Positions 8,592 to 17,525 are shown, numbered from the stretch's first letter. The stretch is DNA of 64,000 nt from Streptomyces sp. CB01201 (GCF_002803085.1 NZ_NNBJ01000004.1:147861-211860); one strand, 5' to 3'. Notes: generated by a model from the sequence alone, not told the origin. Program-made: numbers and translations.

Positions 8592-9929
8592 ATGAGTCTG
8601 CGGGCACGGATCGCCGCTCCCGAGGAGACAGGACCCGGTCGCGAGGACGGTCATCTGGTCGCCTCCTACCGCGCCAAGCTCCTGGAGGAGATCGACCTCG
8701 CGGAGATGTCGTCCCTCGCCGCCGCCGAGCGCCGGGCCCGCCTTGAGCGGGTGCTCGGGCACATCATCAGCCGCGAGGGCCCAGTGCTCTCCACCGGCGA
8801 GCGGGCCCAGCTGATCCGCCGGGTGGTCGACGAGGCGCTCGGCCTCGGCATCCTGGAACCGCTCCTCGAAGACGCCTCGATCACCGAGATCATGGTCAAC
8901 GGCCCCGACCAGATCTTCGTGGAGCGCGGCGGGCGGGTGGAGCAGCTCCCGCTCCGGTTCGCCTCGCACGAGCAGCTGATGCAGACGATCGAGCGGATCG
9001 TGTCGACCGTGAACCGCCGGGTGGACGAGTCGAACCCGATGGTGGACGCCCGGCTGCCGTCCGGCGAGCGCGTCAACGTGATCATCCCGCCGCTGTCGCT
9101 GACCGGCGCGACGCTCACCATCCGCCGTTTCCCGAGGTCGTTCACGCTCCAGGAGATGATCACCTTCGGCTCGCTCGACGAGCACATGCTGCTGCTCCTC
9201 GCGGGGCTCGTACAGGCCCGCTTCAACGTCATCGTGTCGGGCGCCACCGGCACCGGCAAGACCACGCTCCTCAACGCGCTCTCCGGTCTGATCCCGCCGC
9301 ACGAACGCATCATCACCATCGAGGACTCCGCCGAACTCCAGCTCCAGCAGGCCCACGTCATCCGTCTGGAGTCGCGGCCCCCCAACGTGGAGGGCAAGGG
9401 CCACATCTCCATCCGCGACCTGGTACGCAACTCGCTGCGCATGCGTCCCGACCGGATCGTGGTCGGCGAGGTCCGTGGCGGCGAATCGCTCGACATGCTC
9501 CAGGCCATGTCCACAGGACACGACGGTTCGCTCGCCACGGTGCACGCCAACAGCGCCGAGGACGCGCTGATGCGCCTCCAGACGCTGGCCTCGATGTCCG
9601 AGGTGGAGGTCCCCTTCGAGGCGCTGCACGACCAGATCAACTCGGCCGTGGACGTGATCGTCCAGCTCACCCGGCACGCCGACGGCGCTCGCAAGATCAC
9701 CGAGATCGCCCTGCTCGAATCGCACGGCCGCGAGCCGTACCGGATCACCACCGTGTGCCGCTTCGACGCCCAGCCGATGGCCGCCGACGGCCGCATCCAC
9801 GGGCGCTTCCAGTACTTCCCGCTGCCCCGGCGCGTCGCCGACCGCCTCTACCTCGCCAACCAGCCCGTACCCCAGGCCTACGGAGTCGCCTCGCACGCCG
9901 AACAGCTGGCCGTCCGCCACGCCAACTGA
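8592..9929 (+). CDS. tadA: TadA/CpaF secretion ATPase
   Basis: A 445-residue VirB11/GspE-family ATPase starting at ATG 8592, with GGAGAG upstream. The N-terminal helical region (about 20-100) is followed by the CpaF signature ITEIMVNGPDQIFVERGG, Walker A GATGTGKT (217-224), the Asp box ITIEDSAELQL, and RNSLRMRPDRIVVGEVRGGE with a His box TGHDGSLATVHANS. It powers pilus assembly from the cytoplasmic face together with TadB and TadC, the two membrane proteins encoded next. All catalytic motifs look intact. Confidence 0.96.
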   Translation: MSLRARIAAPEETGPGREDGHLVASYRAKLLEEIDLAEMSSLAAAERRARLERVLGHIISREGPVLSTGERAQLIRRVVDEALGLGILEPLLEDASITEIMVNGPDQIFVERGGRVEQLPLRFASHEQLMQTIERIVSTVNRRVDESNPMVDARLPSGERVNVIIPPLSLTGATLTIRRFPRSFTLQEMITFGSLDEHMLLLLAGLVQARFNVIVSGATGTGKTTLLNALSGLIPPHERIITIEDSAELQLQQAHVIRLESRPPNVEGKGHISIRDLVRNSLRMRPDRIVVGEVRGGESLDMLQAMSTGHDGSLATVHANSAEDALMRLQTLASMSEVEVPFEALHDQINSAVDVIVQLTRHADGARKITEIALLESHGREPYRITTVCRFDAQPMAADGRIHGRFQYFPLPRRVADRLYLANQPVPQAYGVASHAEQLAVRHAN

Positions 9930-9970
9930 CGCGCCCGACCAGCCAACTGACCCGCCCGACAAGCCAACTG
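9921..9970 (+). repeat. 21-bp direct repeat across the tadA stop
   Basis: Two near-identical 21-base units (gccaactgacgcgcccgacca type) at 9921-9941 and 9942-9962, plus a partial third unit starting at 9963. The first unit contains the tadA stop codon, so the array looks like slippage of the gene end into the 98-base gap before tadB. Confidence 0.75.
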
Positions 9971-10027
9971 GCCTCCGGCACACACCAGCCGACCGCCCGC
10001 ACATACCAACCGACAGGGAACGCGCAG

Positions 10028-10963
10028 ATGAACCTCTCCTTCCTCACGCTCGGCGTCACGCTGCTCGCCGGGGTGCTGGCGGTCCTGGGGCTGCGCTCCT
10101 ACGGGGCGGGTCGTGCCCAGCGCGAAGCCCTCATCGACCGGCTCAGCAACCCCGGCGCCCAGCATGCGCCCGGTCGCAGTCGTCCGTTCCGGGGGGTGGA
10201 CCGGCGGCTGCGCGGGACGAAGCTGGGCCGGCGCATCGAGCTGAAACTGGCCGCGACCGGCCTGGACCTGACGCCGGGCGAGTTCTTCGTCTACATGCTG
10301 GCCGGGGTGGCCGCACTGTGGCTGATCGCCGCGTCCGTCCTCGCGTCCTTCTTCGGCCCGCTCGCCGGCCTCGCCGCGCTGTGGGGCGCCAACTCCTTCC
10401 TCAACTGGCAGCGCCAGAAGCGCATCGAGCGCTTCATCAACCAGCTGCCCGAGCTGTCCCGCATCCTCGCCAACGCCACCCAGGCGGGCCTCGCCCTGCG
10501 TACCGCGATCGCCATGGCCGCTGAGGAAATGGAGGCCCCGGCGGGTGAGGAACTGGGCCGGGTCACCGACCGGCTTGCCGTCGGCGAGTCCCTTGAGGAC
10601 GCCCTGGGCGAGATCGCGGAGCGGCTGCCCTCCCGTGAACTGGTCGTCCTGGTAACGACGTTGGTGCTGGCCAACCGCGCGGGTGGCACGGTGGTCAGCT
10701 CGCTGCGCAATCTGACCACCACCCTGGAGGAGCGCAAGGAGACCCGGCGCGAGGTGCGCACCACGCTGGCGCAGGTGACCGTCACCGCGTACGCCGTGCC
10801 CGGCTTCGGCATGGCCGCGCTCCTGATGCTGAACGCCGTGATGCCGGGCGCGCTCGACCGGATGACCGGCGCCTTCCTCGGCCAGGCGGCCGTGCTGATC
10901 TCGATCGCCCTGTACGCGCTCGGATTCTTCGTGGTCCGGCGCCTGTCCCGCATCGACGTATGA
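10028..10963 (+). CDS. tadB: TadB-like inner-membrane pilus platform protein
   Basis: A 311-residue T2SSF-domain protein. ATG 10028 has AGGGA upstream and begins with a membrane helix (FLTLGVTLLAGVLAVLGL). Further helices lie near residues 90-125 and at the C terminus (AVLISIALYALGFFVV). The cytoplasmic core carries the family block LPELSRILANATQAGLALRTAI. It should form the membrane platform with TadC that couples to the TadA ATPase. Confidence 0.92.
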   Translation: MNLSFLTLGVTLLAGVLAVLGLRSYGAGRAQREALIDRLSNPGAQHAPGRSRPFRGVDRRLRGTKLGRRIELKLAATGLDLTPGEFFVYMLAGVAALWLIAASVLASFFGPLAGLAALWGANSFLNWQRQKRIERFINQLPELSRILANATQAGLALRTAIAMAAEEMEAPAGEELGRVTDRLAVGESLEDALGEIAERLPSRELVVLVTTLVLANRAGGTVVSSLRNLTTTLEERKETRREVRTTLAQVTVTAYAVPGFGMAALLMLNAVMPGALDRMTGAFLGQAAVLISIALYALGFFVVRRLSRIDV

Positions 10964-11018
10964 CCGGCCGTCCGACCCGACGCATGACCACTCGACACGA
11001 GAGGGGAGTGAGCGACAC

Positions 11019-11912
11019 GTGGGACTGCTCTTCGCGGCCCTGATGGGCCTGAGCGTGTACGGAATGTTCCTCGGCATCCGTATGTACCGGGCCGAGGTGA
11101 AGCTCCCGAGCGACCTGTCGGTGGCCCTGGAGGTCGGTGCGACGCGCACCACCGCCGTCGGCTCGGCCGTCGACCGGCTCGGCATGCGCTGGGCGCCCGC
11201 CGTGCTGCGGATGATGGGCCCGGAGCGGGTCGCCAGGAAGCGCCGCCAGATCGACCTCGCGGGCAATCCCGGCGGCCTCACCGTCGACCGGTACGCGGCC
11301 CGCCGCGCGGTGTACGGGATGCTCGGCGCGGCGGCGGCGCTGATCATGCTGCTCGAAGGGCACTGGATCATCGCGCTGGTGATGGCTGCCTTCGCCCTGT
11401 TCTGGGTGGAGGTCGGCATCTGGTCGGCGGTGCGGGTGCGCCGGGACCACATCGAGCGCACCCTGCCCGACTTCCTGGACGTCCTCGCCGTCGTGGTCAG
11501 TGCGGGCCTCGGCTTCCGGCAGGCCCTCGACCGCGTCGCCGACAAGTACGAGGGCCCTTGGGCGGACGAACTGCGCATCACGCTGCGCCAGATGGACATG
11601 GGCGTCAGCCGCCGCCAGGCCTTCGAGGAACTGCGCAAGCGCAACGACTCCGAGCAGGTCGCGATGTTCGTGACCGCGCTTCAGCAGGGCGAGGAACTGG
11701 GCGCGCCCATCGTCGAGACGCTGATAGCGATCGCCGCCGACATGCGCCGCACGGACGCGCAGAACGCCCGCCGCAAGGCCGCCCGCGCGGTCCCCAAGGC
11801 CACCTTCGCCGTGACGACCTTCCTGCTGCCGGGCACCCTGATCCTGCTCAGCGTGGGTTTCGTGTACGGGGCGAACCTGGACTTCGGGGGTTTTCTGGGA
11901 GGCCCGAAGTGA
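11019..11912 (+). CDS. tadC: TadC-like inner-membrane pilus platform protein
   Basis: A 297-residue T2SSF-domain protein with GTG 11019 behind GAGGGGAG. It has an N-terminal helix, a central helix pair (VYGMLGAAAALIML ... IIALVMAAFALFW) and a C-terminal helix. The T2SSF region begins TLPDFLDVLAVVVSAGLGFRQAL. It is the partner of TadB. Its last four bases (GTGA) overlap the histidine kinase start, so the regulator is translationally tied to the pilus operon. Confidence 0.92.
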   Translation: MGLLFAALMGLSVYGMFLGIRMYRAEVKLPSDLSVALEVGATRTTAVGSAVDRLGMRWAPAVLRMMGPERVARKRRQIDLAGNPGGLTVDRYAARRAVYGMLGAAAALIMLLEGHWIIALVMAAFALFWVEVGIWSAVRVRRDHIERTLPDFLDVLAVVVSAGLGFRQALDRVADKYEGPWADELRITLRQMDMGVSRRQAFEELRKRNDSEQVAMFVTALQQGEELGAPIVETLIAIAADMRRTDAQNARRKAARAVPKATFAVTTFLLPGTLILLSVGFVYGANLDFGGFLGGPK

Positions 11913-13204
11913 CCCTGCAACTGGCGCTGGACGCAAGGGGGTTGACCATGCCGACACTGCGCAGAGCGACGACCGAACCGGTGCGGCCCCCGACCCTCGC
12001 CCTCCAGATCAACGCACTCCAGGCGATGTGCCGCCAGGTGTTCGGCTTCCGCCTGGCGATGATCGCCATAGGTGCTCCCTTCGCCCTGGCGGGGGCCGCG
12101 AAGGGGGCGCCCGGGATGCTGGTGGGGGCGGCGGTCCTGGTCACGTTCATGGGCTCGTACGTCCTGTTCCGCGACTGGGAACGCTTCGGGCCGCTGCTGC
12201 TCAAGCATCCCTGGCTGCTCGCGGTCGACGCGGTGTTCGGCGCGCTGCTGCTGATCACGGCGACCCCGGAGTCCTCCCTCGGCTACGTCACCACGTGCAC
12301 CCCGCTCCTCGCCGGCCTGGTCTACGGCTGGCGCGGGGCGGGTCTCTTCGCGGGGCTCCAGGTGGCGATCCTGGCCCTGGTGTACGCGACGGGACCGCGC
12401 CACCAACTGGCGGATGCCTCAGCCCTGTTGCTGCCGGGCTTCTGCGTCATGGCGGGCGCCGTGGGCGTCACCATCCGCAATCTCCTCTTCCGCTTCGGCG
12501 CCGCGAGTCAGGCCCTCACGGAGACCCGGGCCCGGCTCGCCGTGCACGACGCGGTCGAGGAGGAGCGGGCCCGGCTCGCCCGGGACCTGCACGACTCGGT
12601 GGCCAAGACCCTGCACGGCCTGGCCCTCGCCGCCGACGGCCTGGCGGCCTCCGCCGACCGGATGGACCCGCCGGCGCTGCGCCACCGCGCCGAACTGGTG
12701 GCACGGGCCGCGCGCCGCGCGGCAGCGGAGTCCCGCGAACTCCTGGGTGACCTGCGACGAGCGCCGGGCGATTTGGACATGGCCCATGAACTGTCCCTTC
12801 TCGTAAGGGACTTCACCAGCCGCACCGCCGTGCCGGTGGAGTGGCGAGTGCTCGGCACGGAACCGCTGCCGCCGCTCCCGGCGGGAGTGGCCCGTCAGCT
12901 CCTGACGATCGCGAGCGAGGCCCTGGACAACGCCCACCGGCACGCGGGGCCGGCCGCTGTCCGGGTGTCGGCGGGAGTCGAAGGAGCCCTGTTCCGCCTG
13001 AGCGTCCAGGACGAGGGCCGGGGCCTGCCGCCCGGCACCACCCTGGACGATCTGAAGCGCACGGGCCACTTCGGCCTGGTGGGCATGGTGGAGCGCGCGG
13101 CGGCGATCGGCGCACGGATCAGGGTGGGGCGGGGCAGTGCTCCCGCGGGGACCGAGGTGCGCGTGGAACTACCCCTCAATAAAACGGAGTTGAGGCCGTC
13201 ATGA
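11909..13204 (+). CDS. NarL-family sensor histidine kinase of the Tad locus
   Basis: A 431-residue protein. GTG 11909 overlaps the tadC stop and has GGGAGG upstream; ATG 11948 is the alternative. About five membrane helices between residues 45 and 195 form the sensor part, with no recognisable extracytoplasmic ligand domain. A HisKA_3 dimerisation helix follows, with phospho-acceptor His228 in ARDLHDSVAKTLHG, then a HATPase domain with the N box (EALDNAHRHAG) and G boxes (DEGRGLPPG, GHFGLVGM). It overlaps its response regulator by four bases (ATGA). Confidence 0.92.
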   Translation: MTLQLALDARGLTMPTLRRATTEPVRPPTLALQINALQAMCRQVFGFRLAMIAIGAPFALAGAAKGAPGMLVGAAVLVTFMGSYVLFRDWERFGPLLLKHPWLLAVDAVFGALLLITATPESSLGYVTTCTPLLAGLVYGWRGAGLFAGLQVAILALVYATGPRHQLADASALLLPGFCVMAGAVGVTIRNLLFRFGAASQALTETRARLAVHDAVEEERARLARDLHDSVAKTLHGLALAADGLAASADRMDPPALRHRAELVARAARRAAAESRELLGDLRRAPGDLDMAHELSLLVRDFTSRTAVPVEWRVLGTEPLPPLPAGVARQLLTIASEALDNAHRHAGPAAVRVSAGVEGALFRLSVQDEGRGLPPGTTLDDLKRTGHFGLVGMVERAAAIGARIRVGRGSAPAGTEVRVELPLNKTELRPS

Positions 13205-13980
13205 CCGAAGAAGGCGTGGTGCCGAACAGGGCCTTGACGCATCGGAAGGGCGGTGTCGGGAGGGACCCGCTGCGAATCGTTGTCGCGGACGACAACCCGG
13301 TGGTGCGGGCGGGCTTGGTCGCGCTGCTGCACGGCCGCGAGGACATCGAGGTGGTGGCGGAGGCGGCGGATGGCCACGAGGCGTACGAGGCGGCGCTGCG
13401 CCACCGCCCGGACGTGATCCTGCTGGACGTACGCATGCCGGGCGTCGACGGCATATCGGCGCTGCCGCACCTGGTGGGCCTTGCACCTGTGATGATGCTG
13501 ACGTACAGCCGCGAGAGCGAGATCGTGCGGGAGGCGTTGCGGCTCGGGGCCGGTGGGTACCTGGTCCACGGCGAGTTCACGGCAGACGAACTCGGCGCCG
13601 CAGTGCGGGGTATGGGGCAAGGGAGGGCCGTCTTCACCGCCACGGCGGCGGACGCGCTCCTGGCCCATGTGCGCGAGCAGCCGGACCGGGCCGTGGCCAA
13701 TTCCGCAGAACCTCTTTCGCAACTGCAACCGTTTGTGGCACAGTCTTCAACTGCACGGCGAGCGGTGTCCATGCGCAACAGGGCAGACTTCAGGCTGAGT
13801 TCGCGGGAAGCCGAGGTGATGGAGTTGATCGCGGCGGGCATGAGCAACCAGCAGATCGCGGCCACGTGCTTCATCAGCGAGAAGACGGTCAAGAACCACA
13901 TCAACCGCATCTTTGCGAAGCTGAACAGCACGACCCGCGGCGAGGCGATCGCGCACTGGCTGGGGGTGCGCCATGCTTAA
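13201..13980 (+). CDS. LuxR/NarL-type response regulator of the Tad locus
   Basis: A 259-residue regulator, ATG 13201, overlapping the kinase stop. The receiver domain (about 24-145) has the acidic pair VADD and phospho-acceptor Asp76 in DVILLDVRMPG. A linker of about 50 residues precedes a LuxR helix-turn-helix (about 196-252: SSREAEVMELIAAGMSNQQIA ... SEKTVKNHINRIFAKL). It is presumably phosphorylated by the adjacent kinase and sets expression of the surrounding pilus genes, the next of which is the pilin. Confidence 0.93.
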   Translation: MTEEGVVPNRALTHRKGGVGRDPLRIVVADDNPVVRAGLVALLHGREDIEVVAEAADGHEAYEAALRHRPDVILLDVRMPGVDGISALPHLVGLAPVMMLTYSRESEIVREALRLGAGGYLVHGEFTADELGAAVRGMGQGRAVFTATAADALLAHVREQPDRAVANSAEPLSQLQPFVAQSSTARRAVSMRNRADFRLSSREAEVMELIAAGMSNQQIAATCFISEKTVKNHINRIFAKLNSTTRGEAIAHWLGVRHA

Positions 13981-14090
13981 CTCCCCCCTTTGGGCCCGAA
14001 TTTGGGCCCCCGGGCCCTCGGAGGGTCCCCTGCCCCCGGCCTACGTTCCCGATGACGTACGCGATGCCGCAACCGGAGGAGAGCCGCGAG

Positions 14091-14345
14091 ATGCCGCAGG
14101 ACACGCTGCTGAGGACCGCCGTCGCCGCGCAGCTGCGGGTGCGCGACTGGCGGGACACCGCCACCACCCGGGCCCGCGCCCGGTACGCCTCCGGGGAGCG
14201 GGATCGGGGGCAGACTTCGTTCGAGTATCTGGGGATCATTCTGGTGGTGGTGGCGATCATTGGGGGGATCATGGCGACGGGGATCGGCACGTCCATCACC
14301 AACAAGATCAAAGAGCAGATCGACAAGATCAAGGCCGGCGGCTGA
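14091..14345 (+). CDS. Flp-like major pilin candidate
   Basis: An 84-residue protein. ATG 14091 is chosen because GGAGGA lies 9 bases upstream. The long leader (40 residues) ends DRG|QTSFEY, matching the Flp motif G|XXXXEY (Gly40, Glu45, Tyr46). One hydrophobic helix (LGIILVVVAIIGGIMATGIG) and a short lysine-rich tail follow. After cleavage a mature pilin of 44 residues would remain, a typical Flp size. Placement after the two-component genes, rather than first in the operon, is unusual relative to proteobacterial tad loci. Confidence 0.85.
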   Translation: MPQDTLLRTAVAAQLRVRDWRDTATTRARARYASGERDRGQTSFEYLGIILVVVAIIGGIMATGIGTSITNKIKEQIDKIKAGG

Positions 14346-14962
14346 TCGCGGACCTTCGTCAAGATCGAGGGCAGGCCTTCCCCATCTACATCGTGATGGT
14401 GGCAGGCCTGCTCTTTCTTGCGTTCGCCTTCTTCGCGGTCGGACAGGCGTCGGCGACGCGCAACGGGGCTCAGGGAGCGGCCGATTCGGCAGCTCTGGCC
14501 GCAGCGCAGCGAGCTCGCGAGGAACTGGGCCCGAAGGTGCTGACGGCGCTCACGACGCCAGGAGGTCTCGACAACATCTTCAAGGACGGTCCGGTCCTTG
14601 CGGATGCACGAGCCGAGGCCGTGACGTTCGCAGCGAAGAACGACGCCGAACTGCAGACTCTGGTGCCTCACGCTGGTGGCGTGGGCCAGTTCAAGTTCAC
14701 GGCAAGCGTGCAGACCAACTACACGGTGGGCGAATCGGTGATCCCGGGCACCGAGCGGGAGCACGGCACTGCCACTGCCACTGCGATGATCGAGTTGAGG
14801 TGTGGCCTGCCGCCCGGCACCGGCGGCAGCACAAGTCCGACGCCGACACCGACACCCACGTCCACGCCGCCTCCGGTCACGATCACGTGCGACGGCAAGG
14901 ACATGCCCACCGACCCCTTGCCCGCTCCGGATGAGTTGTTCGCAGTGAAACTGGTCGACTGA
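14342..14962 (+). CDS. TadG-like pilus-associated protein
   Basis: About 206 residues. No ATG or GTG lies near the head of the frame. The best start is CTG 14342, whose last two bases plus the next form the pilin stop (CTGA), with AAGG seven bases upstream; this implies translational coupling. The N terminus reads DLRQDRGQAFPIYIVMVAGLLFLAFAFFAVGQ. It is prepilin-like, but Glu at +5 is replaced by Ile. A TadG-like helical region (RNGAQGAADSAALAAA) is followed by a Thr/Pro/Ser linker of six TP-type repeats and a short C-terminal tail. Start-codon confidence is moderate. Confidence 0.75.
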   Translation: MIADLRQDRGQAFPIYIVMVAGLLFLAFAFFAVGQASATRNGAQGAADSAALAAAQRAREELGPKVLTALTTPGGLDNIFKDGPVLADARAEAVTFAAKNDAELQTLVPHAGGVGQFKFTASVQTNYTVGESVIPGTEREHGTATATAMIELRCGLPPGTGGSTSPTPTPTPTSTPPPVTITCDGKDMPTDPLPAPDELFAVKLVD

Positions 14963-14992
14963 CTTCAAGTGACGAGCAGAGGAAAGACACCG

Positions 14993-15589
14993 ATGAGCGT
15001 TCGGCATACGTTGAGGGCCCGTAGGGGGGCGGCGGCAGCGATGGTTGTGGCTCTGGCGTTGGCTGTCGGCGGGTGCGGCAGCGACAGCAAGGACGGCAAG
15101 TCCGGTAGCGCGAGCAGCGGTCCCCAGTCCAAGGCGGCTTCCGGAGGCAGCCAGCAGTCCGGCACCTCGGCGCCGAAGACCGAACCAACGGTCAAACTCG
15201 CGGAAGCCACGGGCCAGGGCGGCATCCTTCTCACCATCAACAGCGTGGCGCGCGACACCGGCGGATTCGTGACGGTGACGGGTCAGCTGAGGAATCCCGG
15301 TTCGGAGAACTTCGTCGACACGTCCGGCTGGGTCGGTACGGAAAAGGATGTGCTGGCCAGCGGCGACTCGGTAGCTGGGGCGACTCTGGTGGACAAGGTC
15401 GGCAAGAAGCGCTACTACGTGCTGCGCGACACCGGCGGAAAGTGCCTCTGCACGATGGGCATCGTAGGCGTTAAGGCAGGCCAGACCGTGCCCTTCTTCG
15501 CTCAGTTCCCCGCCCCACCCGCCGGCACCAAGGACGTCGACTTCCAGCTCCCGACCTTCCCCACCATGACCGTCCCCGTCTCCGGGTGA
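14993..15589 (+). CDS. Putative lipoprotein of the Tad locus
   Basis: A 198-residue protein with ATG 14993 behind AGAGGAAAG. It has a lipoprotein signal with lipobox AVGG|C, then a Ser/Gly/Lys-rich linker and a beta-rich domain (ILLTINSVARDTGGFVTVTGQLRNPGSENF) resembling small extracellular beta-sandwich modules. A CLC pair (GGKCLCTMG) could bind a metal or form a disulfide. It lies between the TadG-like and OmpA-domain genes, so an envelope role in pilus anchoring is likely. No specific family is recognised. Confidence 0.75.
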   Translation: MSVRHTLRARRGAAAAMVVALALAVGGCGSDSKDGKSGSASSGPQSKAASGGSQQSGTSAPKTEPTVKLAEATGQGGILLTINSVARDTGGFVTVTGQLRNPGSENFVDTSGWVGTEKDVLASGDSVAGATLVDKVGKKRYYVLRDTGGKCLCTMGIVGVKAGQTVPFFAQFPAPPAGTKDVDFQLPTFPTMTVPVSG

Positions 15590-15596
15590 TCACACC

Positions 15597-16217
15597 ATGA
15601 CCAGAACCCGGCACGCAGCCGTAGCGATCGCCGCCGCGCTAGTCCTGGCCGCCGGTGGTACCACCGCGTACGCCGACGAGACGCCGAGCAGCCCCCCACT
15701 GCCCGGCACCGAGGCGACCAGCGATCCTTCGATGAAGGTCGACGGGACCTCGCCGAATCTGAAGCTCCCCGAGGGCGGCACGCTCGCCGCGCCCAAGGTG
15801 CTCGACATCAAGTCGATCGTCGAGGACCAGGGCGGCGAGGAGCGCCGCTCGGACACCAACACCAGCGTGACGTTCGCGCTCCAGGCGGAGGTGCTGTTCG
15901 CCATGGACAGCGCGGCCCTCTCGCCCGACGCCAACGACCGCATCCAGGGCATCGCCGCCGAGGTCAAGAAGCAGAAGGCGACCAGCGTCCGGGTCTTCGG
16001 CTTCACCGACAACCTCGGTACGCATGAGCACGGCTTGGTGCTGTCGAAGGAGCGCGCCGACGCCGTCCAGAAGGCGCTCTCCCTTTCCCTCGGCCCCGAT
16101 GTCACCTTCGAGATCCGGGGCTACGCCGAGGACTACCCGATCTCCGACAATTCGACGGAGGACGGCCGCAAGAAGAACCGCCGCGTCGAGGTCAGCTTCA
16201 CCCGGAGCGGCGGGTAG
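15597..16217 (+). CDS. Secreted OmpA-family protein
   Basis: A 206-residue protein starting 7 bases after the previous gene. It has a signal peptide (cleavage near AYA|DE, residue 27) and an OmpA C-terminal domain at about 90-205: VTFALQAEVLFAMDSAALSPDA, then TDNLGTHEHGLVLSKERADAVQKAL and EDGRKKNRRVEVSF. This fold binds peptidoglycan (diaminopimelate). In a Gram-positive Tad locus it is suited to fix the pilus or its lipoprotein partner to the wall. It is the last gene of the locus. Confidence 0.88.
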   Translation: MTRTRHAAVAIAAALVLAAGGTTAYADETPSSPPLPGTEATSDPSMKVDGTSPNLKLPEGGTLAAPKVLDIKSIVEDQGGEERRSDTNTSVTFALQAEVLFAMDSAALSPDANDRIQGIAAEVKKQKATSVRVFGFTDNLGTHEHGLVLSKERADAVQKALSLSLGPDVTFEIRGYAEDYPISDNSTEDGRKKNRRVEVSFTRSGG

Positions 16218-16387
16218 CGGTCCGCGCGACCGGGGCTGCGACCAACTGACGCCCGGGGTCGGGGAGTTAGCCGGGCGCCGCCCCGGGTAACCGCCCATGG
16301 CGGCCGCACGGCCGTGCTCCGGCGGCCTGTCGGGGTGGGAAATAGGGCGGGCCGAGACCCAGCCAATCCACAGGAGTGGTTGTTACG

Positions 16388-17152
16388 GTGCGGGGTATGA
16401 AGCCAAGGCTGGTACGGAGCCGTACGGCAACCGCTGGGGTGTGTCTGATCGCCTTCGCCGCCGTGGCGGCTTGCGGGCCCGGCGGGGCGAGTGGCCAGGG
16501 TGCCGAGGGCTCCGTGCGGGACACCTCGGCCGCGCCCGGCGCCAGTGGCAGCGCACAGGTGAAGGCGGCCGCCGGGGCACTCAGCAGCGACCAGCTCGCC
16601 AAGGCCGCGCTCGTGACCGGTGACGTGAAGGACTTCTCGGCCGAACCCCTGGAGGGCGGCACCCCCACCGGCAGCTCCCGGACGGCCAAGGCCGAGTGCA
16701 TGCCGTTCGTGGCCGTCATCAACGGCACGCCCGACCCCGCGCCCTCCGCGACCGTCTACCGGCGCCTGGTGAAGGCCAGCGAGGACGGGCAGGCCGACCA
16801 GACCGTCGTCACCGAGGTGCTCGGGGCCCACCCGGCCGGGGCGACCGATGTGCTGCCCCGGCTGCGTACCGCCATCGACGCCTGCGCCGACGGGTTCAAG
16901 ACCAAGGGCGGCGACCTGGAGCCCAGCGAGTTCACCGAGGTCAAGGAGGTGCCCGCGCCGAAGGTCGGCGACGAGGCCCTCGCGTACGAGCTGATGGGCA
17001 CCGCGCAGGGCGACCCGGTGCCGATGGTGTTCCTGGTGGTGCGCAGCGGGACGACGGTCGTGACGTACTACGCGGTCGACGTCACCGGTGACGACACGCC
17101 CCAGATTCCGGCCGAGCTCGCCGTTGCGCAGGCGGCCAAGCTCAAGTCCTGA
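16388..17152 (+). CDS. Putative lipoprotein of unknown function
   Basis: About 254 residues from GTG 16388 (AGGAG 11 bases upstream); GTG 16376 and ATG 16397 are alternatives. The lipoprotein signal has lipobox AVAA|C, followed by a Gly/Ser/Ala linker and a domain with two widely spaced cysteines (AECMPF and DACADG) that probably pair. The general plan is of sensor-like or PknH-like extracellular lipoproteins of actinomycetes, but I cannot assign a function. Its last 11 bases overlap the end of the convergent DUF192 gene. Confidence 0.75.
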   Translation: MRGMKPRLVRSRTATAGVCLIAFAAVAACGPGGASGQGAEGSVRDTSAAPGASGSAQVKAAAGALSSDQLAKAALVTGDVKDFSAEPLEGGTPTGSSRTAKAECMPFVAVINGTPDPAPSATVYRRLVKASEDGQADQTVVTEVLGAHPAGATDVLPRLRTAIDACADGFKTKGGDLEPSEFTEVKEVPAPKVGDEALAYELMGTAQGDPVPMVFLVVRSGTTVVTYYAVDVTGDDTPQIPAELAVAQAAKLKS

Positions 17153-17525
17153 GATCCTGACCGGTCGCGATCGCGACCCGGACACCGGGCCGCAGGCCCC
17201 ACGCGGCCATCGCGCCCGCCTCCGCCTCCAGGACGTACCGGGCCCGCGGCCGGATCGCGCCGAGGCGGCCCGGGCGCATCGTGCGGACCGCGATCACCCG
17301 GAGCCGGCGGTCCAGATGGGCCACGTCGATCGCGAAGCGCATCCGGAAGGTGTGCACGCTGCTCGCGGGGGTGAGGAGGATCGCGCCCGTGATGCCGTCG
17401 CGGCCGAGCAGGCCCCGCGTGCGGGCCCGATAGGACGCCGCGATCTCCAGCGGGACCGGCGGGCCGGGCTCCCCGGCGCCGTCGAGCACACTCAACTCGC
17501 CCGTTCCGTCCCTCCATCGGCCCAT
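17142..17525 (-). CDS. DUF192 family protein
   Basis: A 127-residue protein starting at ATG 17525. It shows the DUF192 core: PLEIAASYRARTRGLLGRDGI, SSVHTFRMRFAIDVAHLD and the ARYVLEAEAG block with a conserved Gly turn. The fold is a small beta barrel of unknown biochemical role. No signal peptide is seen, unlike many exported members. It converges with the lipoprotein gene and is divergent from the methyltransferase, with a 46-base shared promoter gap. Confidence 0.85.
   Translation of the reverse strand: MGRWRDGTGELSVLDGAGEPGPPVPLEIAASYRARTRGLLGRDGITGAILLTPASSVHTFRMRFAIDVAHLDRRLRVIAVRTMRPGRLGAIRPRARYVLEAEAGAMAAWGLRPGVRVAIATGQDLRT

Noticed and set aside
8475..10004. 509-codon open frame opposite tadA
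   Set aside because: Shadow of a strongly conserved ATPase; composition is low-complexity.
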